Source: Bettongia penicillata ogilbyi (Eukaryota > Chordata > Mammalia > Diprotodontia > Potoroidae). From it: a stretch of DNA of 64,000 nt. A program made the position numbers and the translations under genes. Positions 63,623 to 64,000 of the stretch are shown piece after piece. The notes under the pieces are model-generated. The model was not told the DNA's origin, ran no database searches, and saw only the letters and a list, made by a program, of their open reading frames with translations. The stretch's first letter is position 1, and every line of letters starts with the position of its first letter. Location of the stretch: contig JAJHZJ010000496.1 of assembly GCA_023548195.1 (NCBI GenBank), forward strand, positions 4,580,501 to 4,644,500, in the 5' to 3' direction.

Positions 63623-64000
63623 GGGGGCTGGAGCCAAGGTAGTGGAGTAGAAAGATGCATATACTCTAGCACTTGCCCCATGGCCCACAAAATACCTGTA
63701 AAAAGGACTCTCAACAAACTCTAGAGGAACAGAAGCCACAGAACAACAGAGCGAAAAAGTTTTCCAGCCAAAGGTAACCCTGAAGGCCAACAGGAAAAGT
63801 CTGTCTCACTGGAAGCTGAGCATGGCAGAGCCCAACCCTGGCCATGCCACACTGGGAGGAATAGGACCTGAACAGACCTCCAGGCAGAATTTCTATTAAG
63901 GAAGGTCCCAGATACACCAACAGCCCTCAAGTGATAAAGAAAGCTTCAAAGGTCAGTGGGGGAGGGCTTTCCCAGCTGGATGAGAGGGAAAGAGGGTTTC
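63623..64000 (+). mobile_element. 5' end of an L1-type element, plus strand, cut by the window
   Basis: Starts 'gggggctggagccaagg' and 'tggagtagaaagatgcatat', the same 5' signature as the HAL1 copies and L1 in general, but the rest of the 5'UTR is different in sequence and not GC-rich. The YY1 core is damaged (AAGGTAGTGG). It may be a full L1 or another HAL1 subfamily. ORF1 and ORF2 would lie beyond the window. The minus-strand frames here are shadows. Confidence 0.72.

Overview
The window looks like AT-rich, repeat-dense mammalian intergenic or intronic DNA. It is most likely from a marsupial of the Monodelphis type. The evidence is the mix of marsupial tRNA-type SINEs, MIR/CORE-SINEs, L2 and L3/CR1 relics, an RTE relic and marsupial-type LINE-1 3' ends. 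I see no host protein-coding exon, no rRNA or tRNA gene, and no CRISPR array. Nearly all long open frames are inside retroelements or are translated microsatellites. The species assignment is inference from repeat families, not a database match.

The dominant structure is a family of five related LINE-1-derived elements, all on the minus strand: A (12142-14710), B (30844-33724), C (37679-40675), D (48629-49638) and E (60316-63113). Each complete copy has a GC-rich 5'UTR starting with a YY1-like box, an ORF1 of about 368 codons, and then directly a roughly 1.05-kb 3'UTR and an A-rich tail. No endonuclease/reverse-transcriptase ORF2 is present. This is the architecture of half-L1 (HAL1) elements, which must borrow L1 ORF2 protein in trans. 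Copy C has an intact ORF1 and a perfect target-site duplication. A, B and E are broken. D keeps the 5' end but stops inside ORF1, as expected if reverse transcription was primed from an internal A-run.

Region by region. 1-12 kb holds L1 and RTE 3' or coding relics, SINEs and a (GGAA)n tract. 12-15 kb is HAL1-A. 15-30 kb is a dense mosaic of SINE, L2 and L3 copies with TA/CA microsatellites and a long polypyrimidine tract at 27.2-27.56 kb. 30-34 kb is HAL1-B nested in an L2 3' end. 34-37.6 kb holds an L1 3' fragment and L2. 37.7-40.7 kb is HAL1-C. 41-48 kb holds L3, L1 and SINE relics plus a candidate conserved AT-rich block. 48.6-49.6 kb is the 3'-truncated HAL1-D. 50-60 kb holds SINE and L2 copies, several microsatellites and a fold-back pair of L1 3'UTR copies near 58.3 kb. 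60.3-63.1 kb is HAL1-E. The window ends inside the 5' end of a different, plus-strand L1-type element.

Comparing the five HAL1 copies suggests a short evolutionary series. The 5'UTR carries one, two or three copies of a 70-80-bp monomer. The 3'UTR contains an L1-like terminal motif twice and a GT microsatellite whose length differs between copies. SINE, L2 and L1 boundaries are approximate (usually +/-20-50 bp) because they were read by eye.
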